Of a stretch of DNA of 59,720 bases, positions 23,360 to 32,778 are shown one piece after another. The stretch comes from Acidobacteriota bacterium (GTDB taxonomy: Bacteria > Acidobacteriota > Terriglobia > Acidiferrales > UBA7541): NCBI GenBank assembly GCA_023481105.1, contig JAMCWK010000143.1, forward strand, positions 1-59,720, read 5' to 3'. How positions within the stretch are numbered: position 1 is the stretch's first letter; each line of letters starts with the position of its first letter. Under the pieces are notes generated by a model. It was given only the letters and a program-made list of their open reading frames with translations. It did not search any database and had not been told where the DNA came from. Position numbers and translations under genes: made by a program.

Positions 23360-23477
23360 GCCCGGGATTGTAATGCGAAGGGGGCAGGATACGTACTCAC
23401 AAGGGGGAAGGATTGGCGAAAAGGAAAGAATCTGCAAAGAGCAAGAACATTTCAGGGCTGGGGCGCGTCTATTAGAC

Positions 23478-24767
23478 ATGGCTCCTAGGGAAGCTGCTGG
23501 AGGGGGAGTGTCGTCACTTCACGGAACGGGACGTGCGACGCGCGTGGCGTTCCAGGAGACGCTGTGGCTGGCGCTGGATGCGCTGCGCGTGCACAAACTG
23601 CGAAGCTTTCTAACACTTCTGGGAGTCATCCTGGCGGTGTTCACGCTGGTGCTGGTGATCTCCACAGTTAATGGCATGGATACCTACGTGGCCGAGAAAA
23701 TCGCCAACCTCGGAGCCGGAGTGTTCGGGATTGACCGATTTGGCGTCATCACAAGCTTTGAAGAATTTTTGAAAGCGCAAAAGCGCCCGCCCCTGCGGAA
23801 CGAGGACTTCGAGTACCTGCGAGAAAACATGACGCTGGCGGATGCCGTCGGGGCGGTGGCGTTTCGCAGGCTGGACGTACGCTACGGCAACGAAGTGGCC
23901 GAGGACATACTCATCACCGGCGCGACAGCGGCCATCGCGCAGATGCGCAATCTCTCCGCTACGCAGGGCCGCTATATCTCGGAAAGCGACGACGAGCACC
24001 GCTCGCCGGTGTGTTTCATCGGGCCGGACCTGGTGGCGCGGTTCTTTCCCAATACGGATCCGATGGGGAAGACAGTCCGGGTTGGCTCGCAGGTGTACGA
24101 GATTATCGGCGTCGGAAAAGTACAGGGCAGCGTGCTGGGGCAGTCGCAGGATAACTACGTGCACATCCCCTTGGGGACGTTTCGCAAGGTCTACTTCCGC
24201 GGCAACGATTCCGTACGCATCTTCGTGCAAGCGAAAAACACGGAGATTATGGATGCCGCGCGGGACGAAGCCCGCTCCATTCTGCGCGCGCGCCGCCACC
24301 TCGGCTACAACGACCCCGACAATTTCGCCATCGTCGGCTCGGAGACGTTTACGGATTTGTGGGAAGAGCTCAGCGGAAACATCTTCCGCATCGCTGTGGG
24401 GCTGACCAGCGTGTTCATGGTGGTGGGGGGGATCGTGATCATGAACATCATGCTGGCGAGCGTGACGGAACGCACGCGGGAAATCGGCATCCGCAAATCG
24501 CTGGGCGCGCGGCGGCGGCACATCGTGATGCAGTTCCTGGTGGAGTCGGCGATCATGGCGGCGGTAGGCGGCGCGGTGGGAATATTTGTGGCGGCTGGGC
24601 TGGGCATGTTGGTAACGGCAACAACCGGGTTTCCGATCTTGACGCCGGTGTGGGCAGTACTGGTCGCGCTCACGCTGTCTACATCGGTGGGGCTGTTTTT
24701 CGGAATTTATCCCGCGGTGCGCGCGGCGAGACTGGACCCCATCGAAGCCCTGCGGGCTGAAGTCTGA
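23478..24767 (+). CDS. MacB/FtsX-type ABC transporter permease (first of a pair)
   Basis: About 429 residues. The N-terminal helix starts ALRVHKLRSFLTLLGVILAVFT, followed by a periplasmic MacB-PCD-type domain of ~230 residues. Three C-terminal helices include the FtsX signature with SVTERTREIGIRKSLGARRRHI and AARLDPIEALRAE. Such permeases move substrates between the periplasm and the outer membrane with a LolD-like ATPase. No ATPase gene is adjacent. ATG 23478 is used; a GTG ten codons later with GGAGGGG in front is an alternative start. The second permease follows 32 bp downstream. Confidence 0.9.
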   Translation: MAPREAAGGGVSSLHGTGRATRVAFQETLWLALDALRVHKLRSFLTLLGVILAVFTLVLVISTVNGMDTYVAEKIANLGAGVFGIDRFGVITSFEEFLKAQKRPPLRNEDFEYLRENMTLADAVGAVAFRRLDVRYGNEVAEDILITGATAAIAQMRNLSATQGRYISESDDEHRSPVCFIGPDLVARFFPNTDPMGKTVRVGSQVYEIIGVGKVQGSVLGQSQDNYVHIPLGTFRKVYFRGNDSVRIFVQAKNTEIMDAARDEARSILRARRHLGYNDPDNFAIVGSETFTDLWEELSGNIFRIAVGLTSVFMVVGGIVIMNIMLASVTERTREIGIRKSLGARRRHIVMQFLVESAIMAAVGGAVGIFVAAGLGMLVTATTGFPILTPVWAVLVALTLSTSVGLFFGIYPAVRAARLDPIEALRAEV

Positions 24768-24799
24768 ACATTAGAGGCTGAAGAGAAGGAGAGTTGCAC

Positions 24800-26056
24800 G
24801 TGTCCCCTGGCTTCCACGTCCGGCAAGACTATCGCGAAAACATCAAGCTGGCGCTGGATACCCTGCGCTCGCACAAGCTGCGCAGCTTCCTGACAGTGCT
24901 GGGAGTGGTGATCGGCGTGGGCGTGATCATCATCGTGGCGTCGCTGCTGGTGGGGTTCGACCGCTCCGTACAGGACCAGATCATGAGCTACGGAGCGGAT
25001 ACGGCATTTGTCTCCAAATTCGGCGGGGGCATCCACTTCGGGCGACTGTCCAAAGAAGAGCGCATGCGCAAGCCGCTGACCGCGGAGGACGGCTGGGCAA
25101 TCCAGGAGCAATGCAGCGCGGTGCGCGCAGTGGCCATATCGCTGTTTCCGGACTCCGGGGACAACCGCATCCGCTTCAAAGATACCGAGGTCGTAGGGCT
25201 GGACTACCGCGGCACGTTCCCCAGCTTCATCAATGTGTACGCCAACGCGGCGCTGAAAGAAGGACGCTTCTTTGTGGACGCGGAGAATCACCACCGGCAA
25301 AACGTGGTGGTGATCGGGCAAAGCGTGGCGGAGACGCTGTTTCCAAACGTGTCGGCGCTGGACAAAGACGTGCTCGTGAACGGCGGGGTGTTCCGCGTGA
25401 TTGGCGTCTTCGAAAAGCCCAAGGGCGGCTTCGGCGACAGCGACGAAGACAAGCGCGTGACAATTCCTTACGAGACGTTTCGCAAGATCACTCCCACGGC
25501 CAAGGAAATCGGCATTCGCGTGCAGGCCCGGCCGGGACGGCTGGACGAGGCGGTGGACCAGACGCGAGACGTCCTGCGCCGCCGCCGCAACGTGCCCTAC
25601 AGCGCGCCGGACAACTTCGGCATCGAGACCTCGCAGTCTATCGTGGATCAGTTCCACGACATCGTGAAGATGATTGCGCTCATCACTATCGTGCTCAGTT
25701 CCATCGGGCTGCTGGTGGGCGGCGTAGGAGTGATGAATATCATGCTGGTCAGCGTCACAGAGCGGACGCGCGAAATCGGGGTGCGCAAGGCCATCGGCGC
25801 GCGCCGCCGGGACATCACTGCACAATTCCTGATGGAAGCCGTGGCGCTCACCGGGCTGGGCGGCGCGCTGGGCATTCTGTTCGGCGGCGGCATCGCGCAG
25901 CTTGTGCGCATGACGACGCCCATGCAGACGGCCGTTCCTCTCTGGGCCGTGGTGATAGGGCTCGCCGTCTCCGCCGGCGTCGGCCTGATCTTCGGCGTGT
26001 GGCCAGCCGTAAAGGCCGCGCGGCTCGACCCCGTGGAAGCCCTGCGCTACGAATAG
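24800..26056 (+). CDS. MacB/FtsX-type ABC transporter permease (second of a pair)
   Basis: 418 residues with the same layout as its neighbour: SHKLRSFLTVLGVVIGVGVII at the N-terminus, a large periplasmic domain, and the C-terminal FtsX domain with VGGVGVMNIMLVSVTERTRE and ARLDPVEALRYE. The GTG at 24800 has AAGGAG at 8-nt spacing and is preferred to a TTG two codons upstream. The two proteins are paralogues that probably form a heterodimer. The partner ATPase must come from elsewhere. Substrate unknown. Confidence 0.9.
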   Translation: MSPGFHVRQDYRENIKLALDTLRSHKLRSFLTVLGVVIGVGVIIIVASLLVGFDRSVQDQIMSYGADTAFVSKFGGGIHFGRLSKEERMRKPLTAEDGWAIQEQCSAVRAVAISLFPDSGDNRIRFKDTEVVGLDYRGTFPSFINVYANAALKEGRFFVDAENHHRQNVVVIGQSVAETLFPNVSALDKDVLVNGGVFRVIGVFEKPKGGFGDSDEDKRVTIPYETFRKITPTAKEIGIRVQARPGRLDEAVDQTRDVLRRRRNVPYSAPDNFGIETSQSIVDQFHDIVKMIALITIVLSSIGLLVGGVGVMNIMLVSVTERTREIGVRKAIGARRRDITAQFLMEAVALTGLGGALGILFGGGIAQLVRMTTPMQTAVPLWAVVIGLAVSAGVGLIFGVWPAVKAARLDPVEALRYE

Positions 26057-26216
26057 GCCCCAATCCGGCATTCTTCACTGCAGTGACAGCGCCGTAGTCC
26101 ATCTGCCGGTTTCTCCCGACGGTTTCTTTCGATGAACAAACCCACAGCCCCCCGTTTGAGATAGAATGTGATCGGCTCAGGCCAACAACAACATTATTGT
26201 CCTTGGGAGGAATTCC

Positions 26217-27239
26217 ATGACCGCGCCAGGCCATGCCGTACAGCCATCTCCACTGCTGTTTTTCGAAACTATGAACGCGCACGTGCGCACGGAAGCGCTG
26301 AAGGCGGCGATCGAATTGGACGTCTTCACCGCCATCGGCGAAGGAAGCCACACCCCGGCAGCGCTGGCCGAGCGCTGCAAAGCCGCGGAACGAGGAATGC
26401 GAATTCTGTGCGACTACCTGGTCGTCATCGGATTCCTGCTGAAGGAAGGCAGCGAGTACCGCTTGACGCCGGACTCGGCGATGTTTCTGGACCGGCGCTC
26501 GCCAACGTGCATTGCCGCTGCCGTGATTTTCCTGGGCGATTCGCAATTGGTGGACAAATTCAAGAATCTTGCGGGCGCGGTGCGCAAAGGTGGCACGCTG
26601 CAGGCTGATGGCACCCTCGCTCCCGAGCATCCCATCTGGGTCGAATTTGCCAAGGGCATGGCCCCGCTCACAGCGCTTCCCGCGGAGTTGATGGCCAAGC
26701 TGGTGGGCGCGGATAAGGGCGAAAAGTGGAAGGTGCTGGACATCGCCGCAAGCCACGGCACGTTTGGTATCACGTTCGCAAGAAAGAACCCGCAGACGGA
26801 AATCTACGCCGTGGACTGGGCGAATGTGCTGGAGTTGGCGAAGGCCAACGCGCGCAAAGCAGGGTTGGATGGGCGCTACCACACAATTCCGGGCAGCGCG
26901 TTTGAGGTGCAATTTGGCACGGGCTACGACATCGTCCTGCTGACGAACATCCTGCACCACTTTGACGTGCCTGCCTGCGAAACCCTGATGAAAAGAGTGC
27001 ACGCTGCACTGAAGCCCGGCGGGCGCGCGCTGACGTTGGAATTCGTGCCCAACGAGGACCGCGTGTCGCCGCCGCAGGCCGCCGCGTTTCCCCTCACCAT
27101 GCTGGCCTCAACGCCAGCCGGCGATGCCTACACCTTTGCGGAGTACGACCGGATGTTCCGCAACGCGGGCTTCGCCGCAAGCGAGCTGCACGCGATTCCG
27201 CCGTCCATTCAGCACGTGATTGTTTCCACCAAGGCGTGA
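26217..27239 (+). CDS. SAM-dependent O-methyltransferase-like protein with dimerisation domain
   Basis: 340 residues. An N-terminal winged-helix dimerisation domain (ALKAAIELDVFTAIGEG) is followed by a class I methyltransferase domain: WKVLDIAASHGTFGITFA (SAM loop, unusual in having ASHG rather than GxGxG), then DIVLLTNILHHFDVPACE and ALKPGGRALTLEF. This arrangement is typical of small-molecule O-methyltransferases such as those of natural product or carotenoid pathways. No pathway genes are nearby. GGGAGG lies upstream of ATG 26217. Confidence 0.85.
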   Translation: MTAPGHAVQPSPLLFFETMNAHVRTEALKAAIELDVFTAIGEGSHTPAALAERCKAAERGMRILCDYLVVIGFLLKEGSEYRLTPDSAMFLDRRSPTCIAAAVIFLGDSQLVDKFKNLAGAVRKGGTLQADGTLAPEHPIWVEFAKGMAPLTALPAELMAKLVGADKGEKWKVLDIAASHGTFGITFARKNPQTEIYAVDWANVLELAKANARKAGLDGRYHTIPGSAFEVQFGTGYDIVLLTNILHHFDVPACETLMKRVHAALKPGGRALTLEFVPNEDRVSPPQAAAFPLTMLASTPAGDAYTFAEYDRMFRNAGFAASELHAIPPSIQHVIVSTKA

Positions 27240-27288
27240 ATGGACGCCAACCGGTGCGCGCGCTCTGTTTGTGGAAAGTGGAGAGAAA

Positions 27289-27915
27289 TTATTTGGCCGG
27301 CGCGGCAAGAGGCTTGAAGGTTGGATCGGAGTCCAATAGCGTCGGGAATTTGCGGATGTAATTCTTGAAGTGGCGAAACCAGAAGCCGCGAAACCCAAAT
27401 ACTTCCATTTCCTCGAGCGCCTGTTGCGGAGTCCAATGTTCTACGGCGATGCGATACGCGGCGACCATTACGCCGGTGCGCTCGGCGCCGCGCCGGCAAT
27501 GGGCAAAGATTTTCTTGCCGGGGTTGGCGCGGAGGAGTTCCAGAAATTCAGCGACCTGCGCGTTGCGCGGCGCGTCCATGGACGGCCACGGAATGCTGAC
27601 GAAGCGCATGCCTTGGGCCTCGACGGCGCGCCGCTCGTCGGCGATCTGGCCGGGGTGCTCGCGGAAACTGACGACAATCTCCACACCTTGCTTCTTTAAT
27701 TCGGCGTACCCGGCATCCTTCGGCTGGGCGCCGCGGAAGAGCGTGTCGCTGACCTGGCCGAAATTGGGCAGGCCGGGAACTTTCTGCTTGGTGGCAGGAC
27801 GAGGCGCAGGCGCGGCGGACGGCGCATTTTGTGGTGCGGCCGCGGAGAGCAGCAGCCCTGCGGAAAGAAGCAGAGTGAAACTCAGAGTGCATCGGTGCAC
27901 AGAACGAGCCAACAT
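27289..27915 (-). CDS. Secreted Cys-based protein-tyrosine/dual-specificity phosphatase
   Basis: 208 residues. A signal peptide (TLLLSAGLLLSAAAPQ) is followed by a Pro/Ala linker and a ~150-residue phosphatase domain. The P-loop is HCRRGAERTG, i.e. HCX5R with Cys140 and Arg146, and WPSMDAPRN supplies the candidate general-acid Asp. It hydrolyses phospho-Tyr/Ser/Thr or possibly inositol phosphates or phospholipids. With a signal peptide it should act in the periplasm. It is divergent from the kinase at 28020 with ~100 bp between. ATG 27915 is chosen because the extended frame lacks a signal peptide. Confidence 0.85.
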   Translation of the reverse strand: MLARSVHRCTLSFTLLLSAGLLLSAAAPQNAPSAAPAPRPATKQKVPGLPNFGQVSDTLFRGAQPKDAGYAELKKQGVEIVVSFREHPGQIADERRAVEAQGMRFVSIPWPSMDAPRNAQVAEFLELLRANPGKKIFAHCRRGAERTGVMVAAYRIAVEHWTPQQALEEMEVFGFRGFWFRHFKNYIRKFPTLLDSDPTFKPLAAPAK

Positions 27916-27966
27916 GCTGGATAGGATGCGGGAAACCCCGCGCGCGGCGCAAGCGTAAACAGTGCG

Positions 27967-27995
27967 TTGACGCGAGGGACAGAGCGTCCTAAGAT
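27967..27995 (+). promoter_or_regulatory. Kinase promoter TTGACG-N17-TAAGAT (copy 1)
   Basis: TTGACG at 27967-27972 and TAAGAT at 27990-27995 with a 17-nt spacer. The start codon of the kinase lies at 28020, giving a leader of under 20 nt. The same hexamers and spacing occur before the next kinase (30404-30432). Confidence 0.65.
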
Positions 27996-28019
27996 GCGCG
28001 CATCCATACAGGCGCGGGA

Positions 28020-30305
28020 ATGATCGGCAAGAAACTTTCTCACTACAAAATCCTCGCACAGATCGGCGCGGGCGGGATGGGTGTGGTCTATCGCGCGCAC
28101 GACGAGCGCCTGCGGCGCGACGTCGCGGTGAAGCTGCTTTCCGACCGCTTCAGCAACCGCAGCGAACAGCGCGAACGCATCCTGGCGGAGGCGCGGGCGG
28201 CCTCGGCGCTCAACCATCCGGGGATCACCACGATTTATGAGGTGGGGGAGGATGAGGAGCGCCTGTTCCTGGTGATGGAGTTGGTGACAGGGAAGACGCT
28301 ACGCGCGCTGGCGCAGGACCGTCCTGGGGACGTGCGGATGGCAGCGCGGCTGGGCGGGGACGTGGCGGAAGCGCTGGGCGTGGCACACGCCCAGGGCGTG
28401 GTGCATGGGGACATCAAGCCGGAAAACATCGTGGTAACCGCGGAAGGAAGGGTGAAGCTGCTCGATTTCGGGATCGCCAGGCAGGCGGCGGAAGAGGCGG
28501 TGACACAAACGCGGACCGCGCCGAACCCCGACGAATCGGGCTCCGCGATTTCCGGGACATTGGCGTATATGGCGCCGGAGCAACTCCGCGGGCAGCCGGT
28601 GGACGCGCGCACGGACCTGTTTGCACTGGGTGTGGTGTTGTACGAGCTGGCCGCGGGGCACCGGCCGTTCCCCGGACCGACGGCGACGGCGGTGATGGCG
28701 CAGATCCTGCGCGAGGAGCCGGTGCCGCTTGCGCCGGAGACGCCGGCGGAGCTCGCGCGCATCGTGGGCAGACTGCTCGAAAAAGAGCCGCAGAAACGTT
28801 ACCAGATGTCGCGGGAAGTGCAGGCGGACCTGACCAACCTGGTGCGCGAGCTGGAAATGGGCTCAGCGTTGCCGGTGGAGGGAAAGCGGGCGGTGGCGGT
28901 GCTGCCGTTCGCGCTGCTCACGCCGAACCCGGAAGACGAATATCTGAGCGTGGCGCTGGCCGACGGCGTGATAAATCACCTGAGCGCGGGCGGCCAGCTG
29001 CTGGTGCGGCCGACAAGCGTGGTGAGCCGGTACGCGAAGCAGGCGGTGGATCCGCAACTGGCGGCGCGCGAGCTAAACGTGCAGGTGGTGGTCGAAGGCA
29101 GCATCCAGAAGATCGGGACACGGCTGCGGGTGCACGTGCAGGCGTGGAACGCGGCGGACGGAGCAACGCTGCATTCGGCGCGGCACGATTCGGAGGTGGC
29201 GCGGATTTTCGAACTGCAAGACCAAATCGGCGCAGGCCTCGCGCGGGCCTTCGGGTTGAGTGCCGGAACTGCAAAAGAATCGCAGGAGCGGCCCCCGACG
29301 AAAAGCCAGATGGCCTATGAGCTCTACCTGCGAGCGTCGGAACGCCTCTCGCGGCTGAACCGCTGGGACACGCGCACGGCCATTGAAATGCTAGAGAACG
29401 CCACCAACCTGGACCCGCGGTTCGCGGTGGCGTGGGCGCGTCTGGCGGAAGGCCGCGTGGTGATGGGGATGGCGTTCGAACCCGGACCCCTCTGGTTCAA
29501 GCGGGCGGACGTAGCCGCGAAAAAAGCCCTAGCACTCGATCCGACCAACGCCGACGCGCAGTGCGCGATGGGCCGCGTGCTGTGGACGCCGATGAAAGGA
29601 TTCAAGAACCGGGAGGCGCTGCGCATTCTGACCACAGCGCTGCGGCTGAACCCGGGCTGCCACTCGGCGCAGATCTGGCGATGCATGATCCAGATGCACG
29701 TGGGCTTGGTGCAAGAGGCGCACGACGGCTTGATTGAAGCACTGGCTACGCACCCGGACGACCCCTTCACGCTGGTATTCATCGGGCAGGCGGCCTTGCA
29801 GCAGTTCGATTTCGAGGCGGCGAATGAGTACAACGTGCGGGCGTTGAGCTTGGACCGGGGACACATCTGGGCCAACGTGTTCTACCCGACCATCGCGCTC
29901 TACCGCGACCGGCTGGAGGACGCGGAGGAAAGAATCCAGCAGGCGCGACAAATGCTGCCGGGGGACGCGTGGTTGACGAGTTGCGAGGCGCTGTTGTGGG
30001 CCAAGCGCGGAGAAATGCGCAAGGCGGAACATCTGGCCGGGCAGGCGCTGCGCGGCGGCAAACCGCTGGTCCATATGCATCACATGTGGCACACGGCGGC
30101 GTGCGTGTATGCAATGATAGGCAAGCCGGCGCGCGCGATCGGCCTGCTGCAAAAATGCGCCAGGCAAGGCCTGCCGAATTACACCCAGTTCCGGGACGAC
30201 CCGCACTTTGCGGCCATGCGTCGGCATGCCGGATTCGTGAAGCTCATGGCCAGCCTGAAAAAGGAGTGGGAGAAATACAAGAACGAGTTCGCAGATCGAA
30301 ATTGA
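28020..30305 (+). CDS. Ser/Thr protein kinase with TolB-like and TPR domains, HGD variant
   Basis: 761 residues. Kinase domain: IGAGGMGVVY, Lys38 in VAVKLL, DFG at 149-151 and MAPEQLRG. The catalytic loop reads HGDIKPEN at 129-136, so the usual Arg of HRD is Gly; the Asp is kept. Residues ~285-415 are a TolB-N/FlgO-like domain (AVAVLPFALL, EDEYLSVALADGVINHL, VVVEGSIQKIGTRLRV). The rest are TPR repeats. I see no clear transmembrane helix between the kinase and TolB-like parts, so the protein may be cytosolic. The first 12 codons are nearly identical in DNA to the kinase at 30457. The missing Arg suggests control not based on activation-loop phosphorylation. Confidence 0.9.
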   Translation: MIGKKLSHYKILAQIGAGGMGVVYRAHDERLRRDVAVKLLSDRFSNRSEQRERILAEARAASALNHPGITTIYEVGEDEERLFLVMELVTGKTLRALAQDRPGDVRMAARLGGDVAEALGVAHAQGVVHGDIKPENIVVTAEGRVKLLDFGIARQAAEEAVTQTRTAPNPDESGSAISGTLAYMAPEQLRGQPVDARTDLFALGVVLYELAAGHRPFPGPTATAVMAQILREEPVPLAPETPAELARIVGRLLEKEPQKRYQMSREVQADLTNLVRELEMGSALPVEGKRAVAVLPFALLTPNPEDEYLSVALADGVINHLSAGGQLLVRPTSVVSRYAKQAVDPQLAARELNVQVVVEGSIQKIGTRLRVHVQAWNAADGATLHSARHDSEVARIFELQDQIGAGLARAFGLSAGTAKESQERPPTKSQMAYELYLRASERLSRLNRWDTRTAIEMLENATNLDPRFAVAWARLAEGRVVMGMAFEPGPLWFKRADVAAKKALALDPTNADAQCAMGRVLWTPMKGFKNREALRILTTALRLNPGCHSAQIWRCMIQMHVGLVQEAHDGLIEALATHPDDPFTLVFIGQAALQQFDFEAANEYNVRALSLDRGHIWANVFYPTIALYRDRLEDAEERIQQARQMLPGDAWLTSCEALLWAKRGEMRKAEHLAGQALRGGKPLVHMHHMWHTAACVYAMIGKPARAIGLLQKCARQGLPNYTQFRDDPHFAAMRRHAGFVKLMASLKKEWEKYKNEFADRN

Positions 30306-30343
30306 AGGGGTAAGACGTTCAAAAAGCAAAGAGCGCAGGACGC

Positions 30344-30373
30344 GGGCGACCGGAAGGAGCGGGCGCCCTTTTT
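30344..30373 (+). terminator. Weak terminator after the 28020 kinase
   Basis: GGGCG at 30344-30348 can pair with CGCCC at 30364-30368, directly followed by TTTTT. The stem is only 5-6 bp, so the call is tentative. Confidence 0.35.
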
Positions 30374-30403
30374 GTTTGGCGGAGCGGGTGTGCACCCCCC
30401 GCG

Positions 30404-30432
30404 TTGACGCGGGCGGCGGGGCAGCCTAAGAT
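30404..30432 (+). promoter_or_regulatory. Kinase promoter TTGACG-N17-TAAGAT (copy 2)
   Basis: TTGACG at 30404-30409, a 17-nt GC-rich spacer, and TAAGAT at 30427-30432. It repeats the arrangement in front of the 28020 kinase, including the GCGCGC-like sequence after the -10. The start codon is at 30457. Confidence 0.65.
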
Positions 30433-30456
30433 GCGCGCAGCGAGCCGGGCGCGCAG

Positions 30457-32778
30457 ATGATCGGCAAGAAACTTTCTCACTACAAAATCCTCGAACAGCT
30501 TGGCGCTGGCGGCATGGGTGTGGTCTATCGCGCGCAGGATGAGCGTCTGGAGCGCGACGTCGCGCTCAAAGTGCTGCCCGCTGATGCGCTGGCCAATGAG
30601 GACGCCCGCAAGAGATTCCGCAAGGAAGCGCTGGCCCTTTCCAAACTGAACCACCCCAATATCGCCACGGTGTTCGACTTCGACCACGCGGAAGGGCGCG
30701 ACTTTCTGGCGATGGAGCTGATTGCGGGCGAATCGCTCGCGACGCGGCTGGAGCGTGGGCCGCTCAACGAGAAGGAAGCCACCGGAGTGGGCGCGCAAAT
30801 CGCAGCGGCGCTAGAAGAAGCGCACGAGCGCGGAGTGATTCACCGCGACTTAAAGCCGGGCAACGTGATGGTGACGCCAAAGGGCCACGTCAAAGTGCTC
30901 GACTTCGGGCTGGCCAAGCTGTTGCGCGCGCCCACCGAGGCGGACGCCACCCGCAGCATCACGGAAACACACGCGGTTTCCGGCACGCTGCCGTATATGG
31001 CGCCGGAGCAATTAAGCGGCGAGGCGCTCGACGCGCGCGCAGACATCCACGCGCTCGGCGCCGTGCTGTACGAAACCGCGACCGGCCAGCGAGCGTTCCG
31101 CGAGCAGAGTGTTCCGCGTTTGACCGATGCCATCCTGCACCAATTGCCCGTCCCGGCGCGGGCGGTGAACCCGCGCCTCAGTTCCGAACTGGAGCGCATC
31201 ATCCTGAAGTGCTTGGAAAAAGATCCGGGGAACCGCTACCAGTCGGCCAAGGAAGTTGCGGTGGACCTGCGCCGGCTGGCGAGTCCAACGAGCGCAGCGA
31301 CATTGGCAACGGCGGTACCGATGGGATGGAGCAGGCGACGCGTAGCTCGGACGGCGGGGATGGTGGCTGTGGCGGCCGTGGCGATGCTGGTTGTTTTGAA
31401 CGTGGGCGGCTGGCGCGACCGCCTGCTCGGTCGTACCGCCGGACCGCAGATTCACTCCCTTGCTGTGCTGCCGCTGGAGAATTTGTCCGGGGATGTCTCG
31501 CAGGACTACTTCGCCGACGGGATGACCGAGGCGCTGATCACGGAAATGGCGCAACTGGGCGGCCTCAGGAAAGTCACCTTGCGCACGTCGGTGATGCGGT
31601 TTAAGAAGAAAGACAAGTCCATGCCGGAAATCGCCAAAGACCTTGGTGTGGACGCGATTATCGATGGGTCTGTGCAGCGCGCGGGTGACAAAGTCGGCAT
31701 CACCGTGCAATTGATTGATCCCGTCGCGGACCGCCACCTGTGGGCCAAATCCTACGAGCGCGACGCGCGCGACATTCTCTCGCTGCAGCGCGAAGTGGCC
31801 CGCGCCATCGCCGACGAGATCAAAATCAAGTTGACGCCGCAGGAGCAAAGCCGCTTGGACGCTGCGCGTCCCGTAAACCCAAAGGCCCACAATGCGTATC
31901 TGCTCGGACGTTTCTACACGGAGAAAAGGGATCATAAATCGCTGGAGAAGGCGGTTGAAACTCTGACGGAAGCAATCCGAATCGACCCGCAATTCGCCCC
32001 AGCTTATGCGGCGCTTTCGCGCGCCTACGCCGAGAGAGAAATCTGGGGTGGAGTCGGCTTAGGTGCGACTACCAAAGAAAAACGCGAAGCGGCCGAGAAG
32101 GCGGTCCAACTCGACCCCGGTCTCGCTGAGGCGCATTTTGCGCTGGCTGCCAGCGCCTTTGATGACTGGGATTGGGAAAAGGCTCTAGCAGAATACCAGC
32201 GGACGTTTGAGCTGAACCACAATTTCCCGGAGGCATTACATATTTATGCGTTTGCTCTTCAGACTCTCGGGCGGCACGAAGAGGCAATTTCTACCATTCA
32301 CCGCGCCGTTGAACTTGCTCCCACTGCTGTCGGTTTCGTGGATTCAGAAGGCAGAATTTTGTATCGCGCTCGACGCTACGACGCAGCGATCGCACGATTT
32401 CAGCAAGCGCTGGAAATGGACCCAAGTTATCCTCCTGTTTATCAACGCCTGGCCGATGCCTATATCGCTACGGGCAGAGCGAACGACGCATTAGCAATTC
32501 TCGATAAAGGCAAGGGCATCAGCGATCCTCTCATTTGGACGGAAAGGCGTGCGTACGTTTACGCGAAGATGGGCCGCCGTCAGGAAGCGCTTGCCCCCGC
32601 ACGGGTAGCCGAAAAAGAAGGCGGTGTTGAGCGAGCTGGTGTATACGAATTGGCCTCAGTTTATGCTGCATTGGGAGATCGCGACCGCGCAATGTCCTGG
32701 CTCGAAAAGGCCGCGCAAAACGAGAACTCTGCTGGTCTTCATCCTGCGCGATCCCAAGTTCGACCCGCTGCGCGATGA
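30457..32778 (+). CDS. Ser/Thr protein kinase with TolB-like and TPR domains, 3' end frameshifted
   Basis: 773 residues as read. Kinase domain: LGAGGMGVVY, Lys38, HRDLKPGN, DFGLAKL, MAPEQLSG. A transmembrane helix lies at ~297-316 (AGMVAVAAVAMLVVLNVGG). After it comes a TolB-N-like domain (SLAVLPLENLSGD, DYFADGMTEALITEMA, DAIIDGSVQRAGDKVGI) and TPR repeats. In the kinase frame the end is WLEKAAQNENSAGLHPARSQ and stop. In the +1 frame from ~32730 the text reads LLVFILRDPKFDPLRDDPRF and ends at 32824. This is the usual end of this protein type. So the gene has a one-base frameshift near 32730. It is a paralogue of the kinase at 28020. Confidence 0.9.
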   Translation: MIGKKLSHYKILEQLGAGGMGVVYRAQDERLERDVALKVLPADALANEDARKRFRKEALALSKLNHPNIATVFDFDHAEGRDFLAMELIAGESLATRLERGPLNEKEATGVGAQIAAALEEAHERGVIHRDLKPGNVMVTPKGHVKVLDFGLAKLLRAPTEADATRSITETHAVSGTLPYMAPEQLSGEALDARADIHALGAVLYETATGQRAFREQSVPRLTDAILHQLPVPARAVNPRLSSELERIILKCLEKDPGNRYQSAKEVAVDLRRLASPTSAATLATAVPMGWSRRRVARTAGMVAVAAVAMLVVLNVGGWRDRLLGRTAGPQIHSLAVLPLENLSGDVSQDYFADGMTEALITEMAQLGGLRKVTLRTSVMRFKKKDKSMPEIAKDLGVDAIIDGSVQRAGDKVGITVQLIDPVADRHLWAKSYERDARDILSLQREVARAIADEIKIKLTPQEQSRLDAARPVNPKAHNAYLLGRFYTEKRDHKSLEKAVETLTEAIRIDPQFAPAYAALSRAYAEREIWGGVGLGATTKEKREAAEKAVQLDPGLAEAHFALAASAFDDWDWEKALAEYQRTFELNHNFPEALHIYAFALQTLGRHEEAISTIHRAVELAPTAVGFVDSEGRILYRARRYDAAIARFQQALEMDPSYPPVYQRLADAYIATGRANDALAILDKGKGISDPLIWTERRAYVYAKMGRRQEALAPARVAEKEGGVERAGVYELASVYAALGDRDRAMSWLEKAAQNENSAGLHPARSQVRPAAR

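Noticed and set aside
24707-26071. A 454-codon open frame on the minus strand.
   Set aside because: It mirrors the second MacB-type permease and shows the His/Asp/Arg-rich composition of a shadow frame.
28020-28160. Interpreting the HGD kinase as an inactive pseudokinase.
   Set aside because: The catalytic Lys, the Asp of the loop and DFG are all present; only the Arg is missing, which is compatible with activity.
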